Shown here: positions 26,201-34,215 of the stretch, piece after piece
Numbering within the stretch: position 1 is the stretch's first letter
Layout of the letters: every line of letters begins with the position of its first letter
Source of the DNA: Morinoia aosen
Lineage: Eukaryota > Arthropoda > Malacostraca > Amphipoda > Talitridae
Length of the DNA: 64,000 nucleotides
Direction of reading: 5' to 3'
Assembly: GCA_030386875.1 (NCBI GenBank)
Contig: CM059562.1
Span: 61,130,201 to 61,194,200, forward strand
Notes under the pieces: generated by a model
The model's database searches: none
Told to the model about the DNA's origin: nothing
Seen by the model: the letters and a program-made list of their open reading frames with translations, nothing else
Translations under genes and position numbers: made by a program

Positions 26201-29200
26201 AGTGTTACTTTTGTTTTCTAATTTAAAACTAAAAACCATGTCCAATTATCAATAGAATCCAGTTAATAATCATTCTAAAATTTGCACTTCTTGCCCTCTA
26301 AATTGGCAGAACAGCATTTGAAAGGGTGCAAGATATTTCATATAGCAACTGCAATTAGTATCTTTTTAAATTACTGTCAGATGATCCCCTATTCAACTGC
26401 ACAGCTACTCCACCCAAGCATTCACTCTTGGCGTTCAGCCGCAGTTCAGCATTGATTAAAATAAGAAGATTAATTTAGCCTTGTCGAACCTTTGTGTCAA
26501 ATTTCAATGTTTCATGAACGAAAAACTTGTATCTCTTCGCAGTCTTCAAGAAGAAATTGCTGCGGGCACCCCAGCAATGAAGCACATAAAGCTCCTTCAG
26601 GGTCTAACTATCGTGGCGCAGAGCGGTTCTGAAGTTCCGTTCATGTACATTTGTGGTGAGTCCCAGGGCCTCTTGCAAGGTTTGGAGCTGTCTTCTCAGT
26701 GTCAGTCTCTGAAATCATTGAGGTGGAGTTCAAAATCATAATTCAACGAGCGCAGGTTTGTTCAAAGTTAGCAATTGTTATTCAGTTTCAACTATTGAAA
26801 CTTAACCGTTAACTTCAATAATCGAGATCACTGAATAATTAGGACAGGTGAAATACAAGATCAGATAAATGAAGAAAAATTATTTCTATCGATGACACCT
26901 AATGTTTTATGTACCCTAACTACGCAAATGGTTATACTGCAAGAAAAAAACACGTTTCCGGTCCGGCAAAAGTATGTATGTTTTGTTAGCTTTCTCACTA
27001 TCTTTTTTGAGCTAAGCCAAAATAAAATTATTTTAACCTGTTCGAGCCTGCTCGGACATATGAGTCGCACATTCATACGTTCAAGATTGCTTGAACTAAT
27101 TGTTCGTGACTGTCTACTGTGACATAACCATCACACTACACATAAACTAACATGTTTGTTGGGACACCAGTGTAGCAATACTATAAAATGTTATAATTCA
27201 TGTAATATATATGAAATAAAATATTTTTAGCTTAATCTGTTTCCATACGGGTAATGAAGCTGAAACATGTGTTTTTACCTGTCTAAATCAATTTCGTAAA
27301 AGCCGACTCGAAAGGGTTAATTCACTGTAACAGCAGCACAACAAATACCTGTTAGTCAAGGCAAGATATGTGATTTATTTTATTTTTCGGGGTTAATTAA
27401 CATTTCAAGAGCAGATATGTTGGTATTCGAGTCTCATTTGTTACTCAATGATACAGGTCAAGCTCAGCTAAGGGCTTCTAAAGCTTCCTTTAGTAGTCCA
27501 AAGGTCCAGCTTAAATTATACCATTAGATGTTTTTTTCTGATTCTATCTTTTATGACCTAACATAAAGCAACCCAAATGAGACAATGAAATACCGATATC
27601 CTGAACTGTTTGCCAATATGTAACCGGAAAGTGACCATGTAATTTAAGGTTTTTTTAGTAGTAATGTTACATATTTCTTTCAGATCGCCTCACAAAGAAG
27701 TTCAACCCAGAAAAATTGACGACTGTTGTTTACGGGCTGTATGGGATCCGGTGAGATATGAGATTGAGAAAGCGGTCGATCTTAACCCACTGTATTGAAA
27801 CCTCAGTAGTTTCTGTAAAAAATTACTGAAAAACTTTTCACGGCTCAGAAATATTTGTGACATTGTAGTAGAATATCTAGCCCACTTTCGCATTCGACTG
27901 GTTATTTATTTTCTTCCGACAAATCATTTTTTTCTTGTGAAAAATGCCGTACAAGAACTAAGTTTCAAGTACAGTTATAAGATGTTAGCCAGAGTGGGAA
28001 GCCAGTTTTAGTCGCCGTTTCCCCCCCGAAATTATTTGTTGGGGATCCTGCCCCCCCAAATTTTTGGCTGGCTGCGCCACTGATCACGCAGTGAGTTCTT
28101 GCCCTGACTTATTCCCATGCTAATAGAAATCTGTGAAGAAAAACTTGATTAAGTTTAAGAGCTTTAGAATTCTGTATTTCAAAATACAATCAGTATTTTT
28201 TTGAATTATATTTAGAAATAAAATACCATAATTTAAATATTCCATTGGAAAATTCTATGAGTTACCCAAAAGTAGAAACATTGACCCTATTAAGTGGCAT
28301 TGTGTTGCCACCAGAGTACAAAGGGTCAACATACCCCAACGTTAGATTCACCTAGCTTAATGTTTCAGGTGTTTGAGAATAATTTTGAAAGTATGTCAAA
28401 TTGGTTCTGTGAATTGAGTACGAAAAACAGTTCATTTCTGTACTGGACTGTCTGTTGAAACGGTTGCGTATTACATCAAGGTCGATTATTGTATAATTCA
28501 TAAATTCAGCATACTCTTCGTGCCGTAGTTTCTTCATACTCATACAAGGGACTTGTTTTTGAAAAGTCCTCAGCTTTATCATTTTGTATTACCAAGGAAC
28601 AACTATTGGATGAAATTCTGATGGATCTTGGCATGTTAGAGTTGGAACTGGAACTGCGCTACCACTGCTGGTTACTAAATGACTTCGACGGTTTTGTTGG
28701 AGACACTATTTATGAGACAAAGGAATTGTGAATGCTTTTCGGATTTACACCTAAGAATATGATTTACTGATACAATCTCTGGTATAATTGACACTATGGT
28801 ATACTGATAATTCTTTTAATTCTTAATTTTTTATTCTTCTGATCAATCTTAAGTTTTATGAGTTCTTTGAAGCGTGATTGAATTTTATGTATCTCGTTGT
28901 CGTTACTTACTCCGCTTATAAAATATTGTCAATACAGTGGTTTCAAGTTCATATCAAAACTTGAGCTTCCTTCGACCGTACATCATAAAGAGTAAACTTA
29001 CTGAATTTCCACATATCATTCAACAGAATGATTTTCAGACCGGTTTTAATTCTGATCAGGCCACAGTTTAATTTTTTTTCATAGATTTCTACTTCTTGGG
29101 CTGGTTGGCCTGACGGGCAAAGTCTGGCTGACGCTGCTGGTGGAGCTACTGAACGGCCCGTGTTACGGCCTGGGCTACACAGCCATCGTGGTGTACGCGG

Positions 29201-32200
29201 GCCGCATCTCGCCCCCTGGCACCTCCGCCACTGTCCAGAGCGTCACCAACATTTGCTACGAGGCTATCGGTAAACGCCCACATTAGTTCTACCGTGAAAA
29301 TTATAGAGGTATATTTCGATCACGAATTTTTTAACAATCTATGCAATGAATATAATGACAGTGAACATAACCCGGCAAAAGTGTTCGCTGTCAACTTGTG
29401 GACTGTGGTAAATACCCGTTCCAGTTCATTTGAAAAAATTTAGAAGAGCTCTCCAAAGAAAGTTTTCTCCGAATTTCTCAAAATTATCTCATTTTGAAAC
29501 TTCCCATGAACTTGCATTTTTCGCGACTAAAAAATTTTTATGAAAATTTACGCATGATCCGCTAGAAATCTGGTCAAAATTTGGAACGATTGAACGATGT
29601 ATGTTTGCTCTACTTTGAACGATGGAATCATATTTTGCAGTGTCTGCTGGGGTTAAGCAATTTAACAGATTATTTACTACAGGTTACAAATCAAGAAAAT
29701 TATTACTCAAGACTATTAAAATGTAAACATGTGAATAAAGCTACTATATGGACGCCCCGAATCAGTTCAGCGAATTATAGAGCAATATTGGCAAAACAAT
29801 AATTCTATTAGATTCATAAATTATTCTGAGGTATTTTTAACCTAGTACACTTAACCTCGTCACTCAGCAAATTGAACTAATAATTGGTTGACCAAACATT
29901 CGAGTGTTAAATTTTCAAAATTATTCTAAATGAGAAATGCAAGAACGGTGTAGACTGGAATGCGTAAGGGTCAATTTCGTTCTATGAAAGGGTCATTAGG
30001 TAGTGTCAATTTCATACCTTATAAATTTGAATCGTCTGGTAGGATATTTATCGTTTCATCAGCTAGCAGCATCAATAGTTGTGTGGAAGAAGAAATTCAA
30101 GATTCATTTAGCGTGTTTTGCATAATTTTTTCATGAATCTCAGAAGGGAAAGAGGTAAAGTTTTAGCTCTAGTGATATGGAAATTGTCTTCGAAAAATAG
30201 AAACAAATTTTAATGGTACGGAAGTATAGATTTGTTTTAACTTGAACAATTTCAATTGTCTGTTTGCGCAGATGCAAATATGTTAGACCCTTCTCGCCTT
30301 CATTACGCAAATTTTAATGAATGAAATTACGATTTAGGCTGTTATCGATCATCAATCTCAAGTATTTAAACATCTATTTATCGCAATTATCTTCCTTAGT
30401 GCTGTAATGTCTCGTTTTTTAGATGCGAATTCCGCATGTCGGTAGAATTTTATTACTCTTATACCATACCTTTATTCCACATTGTTCAACTATTTATGGA
30501 AGAATAATAGACAGGGAACGTTTCCTAGAGAAATGAACGTTCGATGTAGTAGTTTTAAGAGACTTCAGGTGATACATTTTACTCTACTAAGGATTTAAAC
30601 TGATTTTGAACTAATGCCCTGTACACAATATCCTTATTGAGGTCAGGTTTTTATCGATTATAATGGGCAGAAATTTTGAAAAGTTGCTTGAAAAGTTTGA
30701 ACTGCAGTCATGACTATTTTATATTTTTCTAGTAAATATTATTTTCATATCATTTAACACCCTATCTACAGCGTAATGCCACTGATACATAACAGTTTGT
30801 TGAAATAACATTTTCAACGACAAGAGTTACTGTACATCTACACAATGGTTCCTTCGTTTTCATTCTGTCAATCAGCCATCAGTATGATATTCATCAAATC
30901 GACCTTTTTATGTGAGACAACATTCCCCTATGCTTTGCCCTGTTCTCAAATGGCTTCCAATGAGCTGTACTTGCAGGGTATTCAATAGCTTGCGTGGTGG
31001 GAGGCGTCCTCATACAGCTCCTGGGCGGTGCAGTCAACTACCTTGTGTTTAGCGGCCTCGCGGGCTTCGTCTGCGTCATGCATTGGATCACATTCTCAAA
31101 ATTCATTGCACACCCAGACCAAGGTAACCCAAGAGCTGGTGAACAAGGTGAGTGCTAAGTAACGTCACAGATTTCGTTTTTTTTCGTAAATGAAACAGTA
31201 AAATATTTTCAAATAATACCATGGCATTAGTAATTCGTTTTCAGTAATATAACACGTACATTGACTTGCCACCAGATACAGTTTAGTCATGAATCCTATT
31301 GAACATACGTAATCTTAGGGAACTAGTGAGGAACGAGACGTGCATGAGACAAGTGATTAGCTTAGGAAAGAGTGAAGGTTATAAAACGTCGATTCACTTA
31401 GCATAAACATCTCCCAACCTCACTTCGCTAAAAAGCCTTGCAAGTCTCCAATATAAAAGTTTTCATTTTACTGGATTACTGTGTGGTTCTTTTAGTATTA
31501 AGTAATTCATTTCTAGGAAACTTAGTGGATAAGTCTTAAATGCCGTTGTTTTCATCTTTGGCTACTTGTCTCCTAATAGTCTCCTAGACAAACAAAGAGC
31601 TTGAAATCTTGTTGTTCACGAATGACTGTTCCTAGATTTACATGTCTGTGTAGTGTATTAGTCCATTGTCATAGGTTTATTTCAATAAATATTATTATTA
31701 TTATTATTATTTTGTTGATAATTTTACTATCAGACTCATTTATTTAGATTACACTGCACATTTTTTTTGCGCAGGGTGATATAAACCCGTACGCCGACAG
31801 CTCGTAGCCACGTTTTTCTTAGAGCAGAACCTGACGATGCCAATATCTCACGAGGTTGTTTCAACGCACAGGCAACGATACACAAATCGAAAATCTTCAC
31901 ACTAAAAGAGCTCTAAGCTGTAGCTCGTAGCTGTAGCTGTTCTGGTTGCTCGTCTTTATTTCAATACGCATACTTCCATCAATTACGAAAAAATAATATG
32001 ACGGAAAAAGTAGACGCGAACGAAAGTGGGTTTTGTACCGACGTCTTCATGACTGATCTGTTTTATTCGTTGTTGTAAAATTACTTTTGGTAATATTTTC
32101 ATGGGTCAATTGATGTTATATTTGGCTGCGTACATGTGTTAAGACAGGTAAGATTAGGCTAGGTTTGGTTAGTATTCAACAATTTAAACTAAATTCATGA

Positions 32201-32652
32201 CCGACCTTCAATTCTGAAACATTTACTCTTTCTCATTCAAATAAATTCCATCTTCAAAAACAGAAGAAATAAAATTTAAGCATAGGGCCTACATTTCAAC
32301 TCACGAATAAGAAATTGAATTGAAGAGAAAGTTTTAAAATTTCAAGTAGATAAATTTTTATTTCCTCTTCCAAAACATTGATACAGTTCTTCATTTTGTG
32401 AGAATTCAGTCATCAATGAAACTTAGGAGCAATTCAAAGTTTGTTTAATGATTCGAGCGTCAACACTAGTGGTAGTCCGATACTACAAAAAAGTGCAAGC
32501 CTTGTTCACTTCTCTTTTGCCTTTCAGGTGATACAAAGAAAATCGAGGTGAAAACTGACGAGGATCGAGCGCTTTCGGAGCCTCTCTCAAGCACAGCCTC
32601 TGACAGCTCAAGCAATGGCACGAGCGGCCACCAACTTGCCAATGACGCCTGA
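5191..32652 (+). CDS. MFSD6: MFSD6-like major facilitator superfamily protein, full gene (10 coding exons)
   Basis: Joining 10 GT-AG exons gives 1710 bases: 569 residues and a stop. The chain is 5191-5248, 12072-12479, 21032-21250, 22477-22703, 25971-26107, 26543-26655, 27684-27750, 29085-29269, 30977-31147, 32528-32652, and every phase matches. The protein starts MKTVTRTLPIKVHYFLFFA (TM1), then LPFLMVVGLQLGVPVSVQG. A long cysteine-containing extracellular loop falls at about residues 85-180. Later come ANSVSDAICLD, WGSAGWATLGLMSGAAVDWW, LLRRPVFLVFLFFVVMNG, SEVPFMYICGDRL, LVELLNGPCYGLGYTAIVVY and PPGTSATVQS, all in the order expected of MFSD6 proteins. The tail is acidic and serine-rich. Family members are polytopic membrane proteins; the transported substrate is not evident here. 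Introns are packed with transposons. Confidence 0.93.
5354..5365. repeat. Left target-site duplication of Penelope-like element 1
   Basis: TTGTCTAGTATT occurs here and again at 7635-7646, on either side of the element. The right copy abuts the inverted arm; the left copy is 40 bases away from its arm. Confidence 0.7.
5406..5655 (-). repeat. Penelope-like element 1, left inverted arm
   Basis: Inverted copy of 7386-7635. Shared blocks include the outer AGATAAAAAGGAGAACCAAC and the inner CTACCCACCCTTTCAC. The arms differ by scattered changes, so the insertion is not recent. Confidence 0.9.
5466..5494 (-). ncRNA. Hammerhead-ribozyme-like core, left arm of Penelope-like element 1
   Basis: Minus strand reads CTGAAGA, GGAAT, loop, ATTTC, GAAAC: the same core as the right arm, with one weakened stem II pair. 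Its preservation in both arms is expected from the arm duplication and is not independent evidence of function. Confidence 0.42.
5826..7410 (-). pseudogene. Penelope-like reverse transcriptase + GIY-YIG endonuclease, frameshifted
   Basis: Read from 7410 down. First comes an N-terminal region with LGVLYGLPKIHKPDVPMRPI, then CSFDVESMYTNVPLE (RT motif A). The catalytic YLDDTF box follows at about 6655, after frameshifts. Next is NIKFTTEMERNGQIPFSDV with SVYRKPTFTGLSMN, then LPYLNSELKREVVALVSRFF. The end is a cysteine-rich GIY-YIG segment, CVYLYKCDCCMQTYVGST, and the C-terminal 'DLRIL'. This order is that of endonuclease-bearing Penelope-like elements. At least two frameshifts separate the RT pieces from each other and from the endonuclease. 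Confidence 0.9.
7386..7635 (+). repeat. Penelope-like element 1, right inverted arm
   Basis: Inverted copy of 5406-5655, ending directly at the right target duplication. It also contains the predicted N-terminal codons of the element's minus-strand frame. Confidence 0.9.
7547..7575 (+). ncRNA. Hammerhead-ribozyme-like core, right arm of Penelope-like element 1
   Basis: CTGAAGA, then a hairpin whose arms GGAAT and ATTCC pair across a TTTAAC loop, then GAAAC. This is the conserved CUGANGA - stem II - GAAA core of hammerhead ribozymes, which are known from Penelope-like element repeats. Stem III and the cleavage triplet are not clear. Activity is unproven. Confidence 0.45.
7650..9429. other. 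Intron 1 stretch, nothing assigned
   Basis: AT-rich intron sequence between the two Penelope-like elements. Short frames on both strands show no family resemblance. The segment 9000-9200 is purine-rich (many GAAG/AAGA steps) but has no recognisable product. Confidence 0.6.
9485..9512 (-). ncRNA. Hammerhead-like motif, left end of Penelope-like element 2
   Basis: Minus strand reads CTGAGGA, a 14-base spacer, then GAAACG. Orientation and place match the other three copies. Stem II is weak here too. Confidence 0.3.
9860..10912 (-). pseudogene. Penelope-like RT and GIY-YIG fragment (element 2)
   Basis: Read downward from 10912. It begins GFMPGPTSANIFLRFHEKNI (RT motif B region), then NRYIDDTFSHSK (catalytic box), NPSVKFAPKIENGKHLSFLD and SLYRKPTFTGLG. 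These are followed by SLPYPSSSSDKLAHELKSLF, a frameshifted KYNCAQCTSAYV (GIY-YIG), SVIRSHTEKCN and ILESLHIF. The motifs are in the usual order; stops and frameshifts break the frame at several points. Confidence 0.85.
10916..11045 (+). pseudogene. Inverted Penelope C-terminal fragment (element 2 right arm)
   Basis: Plus strand encodes DFDFRILESSHIFKEKS, NNTLSSYPFEI, the C-terminus of the same protein family. It mirrors minus-strand codons at about 9860-10010: GATTTTAGAATCGT occurs in both arms. Confidence 0.8.
11151..11177 (+). ncRNA. Hammerhead-like motif, right end of Penelope-like element 2
   Basis: CTGATGA followed 14 bases later by GAAACG, in the position equivalent to that in element 1. 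The stem II arms pair poorly, so it is probably a decayed copy. Confidence 0.3.
11231..12071. other. End of intron 1, nothing assigned
   Basis: No coding or repeat signal apart from two near-copies of a short phrase, ACTGGCCAAGAATGATTTGC and ACTGATGAAGAATGATTTTC, at about 11970-12050. The splice acceptor of exon 2 lies at 12070-12071. Confidence 0.6.
12072..12479 (+). CDS. MFSD6: MFSD6-like coding exon 2
   Basis: Encodes residues 20-156: the end of TM1, TM2 (GAVTALTLLTVVVFKPLIA), the short loop DSYPTLRKPI, TM3 and the start of the large extracellular loop. The acceptor after TTAAG has a poor pyrimidine tract, but its phase and protein fit exon 1. Donor is AAA|GTAAGT in phase 1. The TM part is GC-rich with strong third-position G/C, unlike the flanking introns. 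The open frame runs on into the intron beyond 12479, which should not be read as protein. Confidence 0.9.
12480..14341. other. Intron 2, first part; little assigned
   Basis: Mostly unassigned AT-rich intron. A GC-richer block at 13370-13560 (GAGGCCCCTGTCGGCCCGAT and following) has short palindromic pieces such as GGGCATTAGCCC and may be repeat debris, but no ends or coding are visible. Confidence 0.5.
14136..14226 (+). other. Short arginine-rich STPR-like coding fragment
   Basis: The plus strand reads QYERRRRLSDEQREKARRS then NAARQREDRATL. This resembles the charged E-R-R repeats (STPR-type) found in some insect DNA-binding and transposon proteins. It is only about 30 codons, without start or flanking coding, so it is most likely a transposon scrap. 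Confidence 0.35.
14342..14353. repeat. Target-site duplication, left of LINE fragment
   Basis: AAAAAAGTTACA occurs here and at 15364-15375, flanking the LINE fragment exactly. Confidence 0.7.
14354..15363 (-). mobile_element. 5'-truncated non-LTR retrotransposon (LINE)
   Basis: The minus strand encodes the region after the LINE reverse transcriptase. It reads EFGRVCERR (with a stop), SKVMRCSRGG, VEHFRYGGSDVAVKDSMEVE, CKTLGAIRKVFECRSLSMIA, ERGTLDVFEMKCLRSMYGV, TRRDRIRNELVRGQTGVF, LGWLGHVERMNVERLVKKIY and TSEVSGFRARGRPR. A 3' untranslated part follows and ends in a tetranucleotide tail, (ATGT)n on the minus strand (14352-14371 on +). A 12-base duplication flanks it. Several frameshifts and stops are present. 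A 262-codon plus-strand open frame over this element is antisense shadow. Confidence 0.9.
15376..15985. other. Intron 2 stretch with possible LTR-like end
   Basis: 15540-15780 is GC-richer and contains AATAAAGCTGTTAAGC near its end, reminiscent of the R-U5 part of an LTR. No target duplication, primer-binding site or coding accompanies it, so the LTR idea is weak. Confidence 0.25.
15986..16386. repeat. 21-bp minisatellite, about 19 units
   Basis: Tandem units close to AAATTAATCCAAGTCAAGTTC. The first three units are diverged; the rest are nearly identical, with one main two-state position (AAGTCAAG or AAGTAAAG) and occasional G/A changes. Because 21 is a multiple of 3, the minus strand stays open as a heptad-like NLTWINL repeat for 116 codons. 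I take that as an artefact, since it lies in an intron and has no flanking gene signal. Confidence 0.95.
16387..17292. other. Intron 2, nothing firmly assigned
   Basis: AT-rich; contains a possible tiny start exon at 16538-16552 (separate entry). No repeat or RNA gene recognised. Confidence 0.5.
16538..16552 (+). CDS. Speculative first exon of an interleaved gene
   Basis: ATG TCG TAT AAT GTA followed by a perfect donor GTAAGT, phase 0, with an A at -3 of the ATG. It would join in phase to the exon-like segment 17293-17369. Five codons carry no family information, so this is a guess from splice signals only. Confidence 0.12.
17293..17369 (+). CDS. Exon-like segment A (possible interleaved death-domain-like gene)
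   Basis: Acceptor ATTTCCGCAG, 77 bases, then donor GATTG|GTGAGG. The open reading is GLNSSQASNLSQGDVRAAIS then NAGND plus a split codon. It does not fit the MFSD6-like gene: 77 bases would break the phase between exons 2 and 3. Phase 2 at its end matches segment B at 25212. It could also be chance; no similarity was searched. Confidence 0.3.
17370..21031. other. Intron 2, last part; little assigned
   Basis: Long AT-rich intron sequence. Apart from a possible mariner scrap at about 18060-18260 (separate entry) I find nothing to name. Open frames at 20320-20640 occur on both strands in AT-rich sequence and look like chance. Confidence 0.5.
18060..18260 (-). mobile_element. Possible mariner-type transposase scrap
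   Basis: The minus strand reads LHQYYWEVAPHVPISPDLSP then LEPYLFTKLNQQVR and, after a stop, AVADVNRHINRDD. The WE...P...SPDLSP...YLF.KLN pattern matches the last catalytic acidic region of mariner transposases. No terminal repeats are visible and the piece is short. Confidence 0.4.
21032..21250 (+). CDS. MFSD6: MFSD6-like coding exon 3
   Basis: Encodes residues 156-229: the second half of the extracellular loop with cysteines (VSCSSEF, EKCTSEAEEY), then a membrane helix (NFYVFILLMLGAMLMF) and ANSVSDAICLDCV, which matches the conserved MFSD6 SDAxxxD segment. Acceptor TTGTACAG|GC, donor GTCG|GTGAGT, phase 1 in and out. Confidence 0.92.
21251..22476. other. Intron 3, nothing assigned
   Basis: AT-rich intron. 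A 149-codon plus-strand open frame (21943-22392) is hydrophobic and low in complexity of origin; no family recognised and no splice logic supports it. Confidence 0.6.
22477..22703 (+). CDS. MFSD6: MFSD6-like coding exon 4
   Basis: Encodes residues 229-304. Contains YGSQRAWGSAGWATLGLM, the conserved 'GxQRxWGxxGW' block of MFSD6, then GAAVDWWS and a helix APAFLFTLVFGLADVAVSS. Acceptor GTCTGCAG|AA, donor GAG|GTGAGT, phase 0 out. Confidence 0.93.
22704..25211. other. Intron 4 first part, with a possible solo LTR
   Basis: A TA-rich run lies at 23042-23070. From about 23500 to 24915 the base composition changes, with GC-rich tracts. It contains a TATAAAGATAAACC box near 23826 and an AATAAAGAACC signal near 24894, the spacing expected of a long LTR's U3-R region. 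No coding, primer-binding site or clear target duplication was found, so this is only a candidate. Confidence 0.3.
25212..25348 (+). CDS. Exon-like segment B (possible interleaved death-domain-like gene)
   Basis: Good acceptor (TTTTTTGTCTGCTTTGTAG), 137 bases, donor CCTAG|GTATTT. With phase 2 entry it reads VQIATHLNFTPQKEQANLCH then HLQHWMKCKDIDATNASEIQ and KFDSL, ending in phase 1. Joined to segment A the split codon is TG+T. The W/C, LA..L.F, EQ..L..W and AT......L spacing loosely recalls a death domain, though helix 3 would be about 8 residues short. It cannot be an MFSD6 exon: exons 4 and 5 join at phase 0. Confidence 0.3.
25971..26107 (+). CDS. MFSD6: MFSD6-like coding exon 5
   Basis: Encodes residues 305-350: VPKLEQDTSVWRDLKPL, the central cytosolic loop, then LLRRPVFLVFLFFVVMNGCF, the first helix of the second half. 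Acceptor CACCCCAAG|GTT, donor GT|GTAAGT, phase 2 out. Confidence 0.92.
26543..26655 (+). CDS. MFSD6: MFSD6-like coding exon 6
   Basis: Encodes residues 350-388: LQEEIAAGTPAMKHIKLLQG then LTIVAQSGSEVPFMYICG, matching the family's 'SEIPFF' helix. Acceptor TCTTCGCAG|T, donor TGTG|GTGAGT, phase 1 out. Confidence 0.9.
26656..27683. other. Intron 6, nothing assigned
   Basis: AT-rich intron of the MFSD6-like gene without recognisable coding or repeats. Confidence 0.6.
27684..27750 (+). CDS. MFSD6: MFSD6-like coding exon 7
   Basis: A 67-base exon encoding residues 388-410, DRLTKKFNPEKLTTVVYGLY, the loop and start of a helix after the SEVPFMY segment. Acceptor TTCTTTCAG|AT, donor CCG|GTGAGA, phase 2 out. 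Too short for open-frame detection; found by phase and family fit. Confidence 0.88.
27990..28082. mobile_element. Possible short non-autonomous hAT-type element
   Basis: The right side reads CTGGCTGCGCCACTG, the reverse complement of CAGTGGCGCAGCCAG, a common hAT-type end. A degraded counterpart (CAGAGTGGGAAGCCAG) starts the segment. C-runs (CCCCCCC) just inside both ends are also inverted to each other in the usual layout of such MITEs. Target duplication not clear. Confidence 0.4.
28574..28731 (+). CDS. Exon-like segment C with stop (possible end of interleaved gene)
   Basis: After an acceptor AAGTCCTCAG, 158 bases remain open to a TGA at 28729-28731. They read LSFCITKEQLLDEILMDLGM then LELELELRYHCWLLNDFDGF and VGDTIYETKEL. 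Entry phase 1 matches the end of segment B. No family recognised. It is not compatible with the MFSD6-like model, and an overlapping minus-strand open frame (28352-28582) shows that chance frames occur here. Confidence 0.25.
29085..29269 (+). CDS. MFSD6: MFSD6-like coding exon 8
   Basis: Encodes residues 410-472: FLLLGLVGLTGKVWLTLLVE, LLNGPCYGLGYTAIVVYAG, then the conserved PPGTSATVQS signature. The exon is strikingly GC-rich compared with its introns. Acceptor TTTTTTCATAG|A, donor ATCG|GTAAAC, phase 1 out. Confidence 0.94.
29270..30976. other. Intron 8, nothing assigned
   Basis: AT-rich intron. I looked for LINE pieces at 30260-30780 on the minus strand and found no convincing run. Confidence 0.6.
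30977..31147 (+). CDS. MFSD6: MFSD6-like coding exon 9
   Basis: Encodes residues 472-529: the last two helices, YSIACVVGGVLIQLLGGAV and YLVFSGLAGFVCVMHWITF, then a hydrophilic tail. Acceptor TACTTGCAG|GG, donor CAAG|GTGAGT, phase 1 out. An upstream CAAG|GTAACC could act as an alternative donor. Confidence 0.9.
31148..32527. other. Intron 9, nothing assigned beyond a short (TTA)n run
   Basis: A (TTA/ATT)n microsatellite lies at about 31689-31712. No coding or transposon recognised. Confidence 0.6.
32528..32652 (+). CDS. MFSD6: MFSD6-like coding exon 10 and stop
   Basis: Encodes the cytosolic C-terminus, residues 529-569: DTKKIEVKTDEDRALSEP then a serine-rich stretch (SSTASDSSSNGTSG), stop TGA at 32650-32652. 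Acceptor CCTTTCAG|GT. The phase fits exon 9 and the tail is hydrophilic, as expected after the last helix. Confidence 0.87.
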
Positions 32653-32898
32653 GCCATTACGTATAACAACAAACGAGGAAGTCATTCACGCTGGTGGCAG
32701 GAGCGGGTGTCTGATGGACTCGATGAAAGCAGGAAGTAGATGGTTGTCCCTTGAGTGTGTCTGAAGTCTCCACGGACTTGCGGACTGGCAAAAGCCTATT
32801 TTCCGATAAGCCTGTGTGAGTTGAACAACTAATGCTACACATGTCCCAAATAGGGCAGGCCGTGCGTGTGAGAATTTGGTTTTTCCTAAAGTATGAGG

Positions 32899-32904
32899 AA
32901 TAAA
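32899..32904 (+). terminator. Polyadenylation signal of the MFSD6-like gene
   Basis: AATAAA lies 247 bases after the stop codon, so the 3' UTR is probably about 270 bases. It is the first canonical hexamer after the stop. Confidence 0.6.
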
Positions 32905-34215
32905 CGATTAAAAATTTGTATAAGACGAAGAAAACTCTACTTTCTTGTTGCTGCCAAATAACTTGTCTTTACTGCTGAAGATAAGGATAAATTTTACCTT
33001 TTATTGCTTCTACTGCAAAAAAAGTTATTTTGTTATGTAAGTATCTGATTATAGAGCAGATCTCAATATCTGATATCTCAGAAAAACTATGATGTTCGCA
33101 ACAGAATTTTAAGAGGCGAGGAAGTATTAAGTTTCAACAAGGTTTTTACGGAGTGTTTGACAGCACAGTTTTCATAAATAACGTCAAAAATATTTTTTGC
33201 TATAAATTTAGGGAATGAGCTGCAATGGAGTGTTATTTTAATCATACATTTATCCCCTGTGATTAATGTCAAACGATCTTTTGCAAATTCAACTCTTTCT
33301 TCAACTTTTCCAAGCAGGTTGCACCTTCTCATAAAAAGTGACACGTCGCTTTCATAATTAATTCACAAAAAATCGTTAATTCACTAATAGCTTAGTGTAC
33401 AAGATTATTTGAGTCTACGTCACAAGAGTAGTGGATTCCAGGTCTTCCCAAAACAGTATTTTTAACTGCGTGGGATTAAGAAATAATTTTACGAATAAGT
33501 TGTAATCAATATATTCTCCTACTAAGTAAAAATTTCAGTTCACGTTGACTTGTTTTCAAAACTTCTCGTATCAAACAAAACGTTTGTTTTCTTAATAGAA
33601 GTAATAGAATAAGTAATAAACGTATTCAGACTTTTTTATGCCAAAAAACATTTAAATAATTTTACTTTCATTAATTACTTTTGCCTTCTAACTTCATTGT
33701 GGATCACTCAGATTTCCTATTCGGTACATGTATAGTAGGAGGGTGCCGAAGTTACATGTTTCTCAACCGATATTGAAAGTAATAGAGAGATGTTGAACCT
33801 TCACTCTGCTTCATATGTCCTAGTCACTTCTCAGTGTCACATCGAGGGCAGCCACAAGGTTAGCGCACACCGTTACGTCTTATTAAATTTATTTCACTAA
33901 CACTGAGTTAACTCGAAAGGTTAAAAAAGCATTAAGCCAAACCCATGAACTTATTAAAGAGTAGAACAAAAGAAGTACAAACATGCAAAATTATACTAAA
34001 CAGAACGAAATCACATTCGCACAAACTAAAAGTTAAAGCGGAAAAGAAGAAACTTAACGAAAAAGAACTCAATGTGCTGACAAAAGGGCACTCAAAAACA
34101 ATCCCCCAGCCTGCGCAAGAACCTCCTATGACACCTTCAATCCCAGGTGCAAACAAATGACTGCATTCAAGCGCACGCTATATATTGCGGTTCACACTTG
34201 GAGGTCACGGTTTAA
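32905..34215. other. Intergenic, nothing assigned
   Basis: AT-rich sequence after the MFSD6-like gene. A 71-codon lysine-rich plus-strand frame at 33945-34160 precedes the transposase tail at 34216 but shows no recognised transposase motif. Confidence 0.5.

Larger units (their letters stand above)
27751..29084. other. Intron 7, with a hAT-type MITE end and an exon-like segment
   Basis: Contains the small G/C-run element at about 27990-28082 and exon-like segment C (28574-28731), both listed separately. The rest is unassigned. Confidence 0.5.

Noticed and set aside
30260-30780. Possible minus-strand LINE (LKYLRLMIDNSLN-like phrase)
   Set aside because: Neighbouring sequence shows no RT or other LINE order, so one phrase is likely chance.
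33945-34160. Lysine-rich 71-codon frame before the mariner tail
   Set aside because: No transposase motif, and its frame does not lead into the transposase piece.
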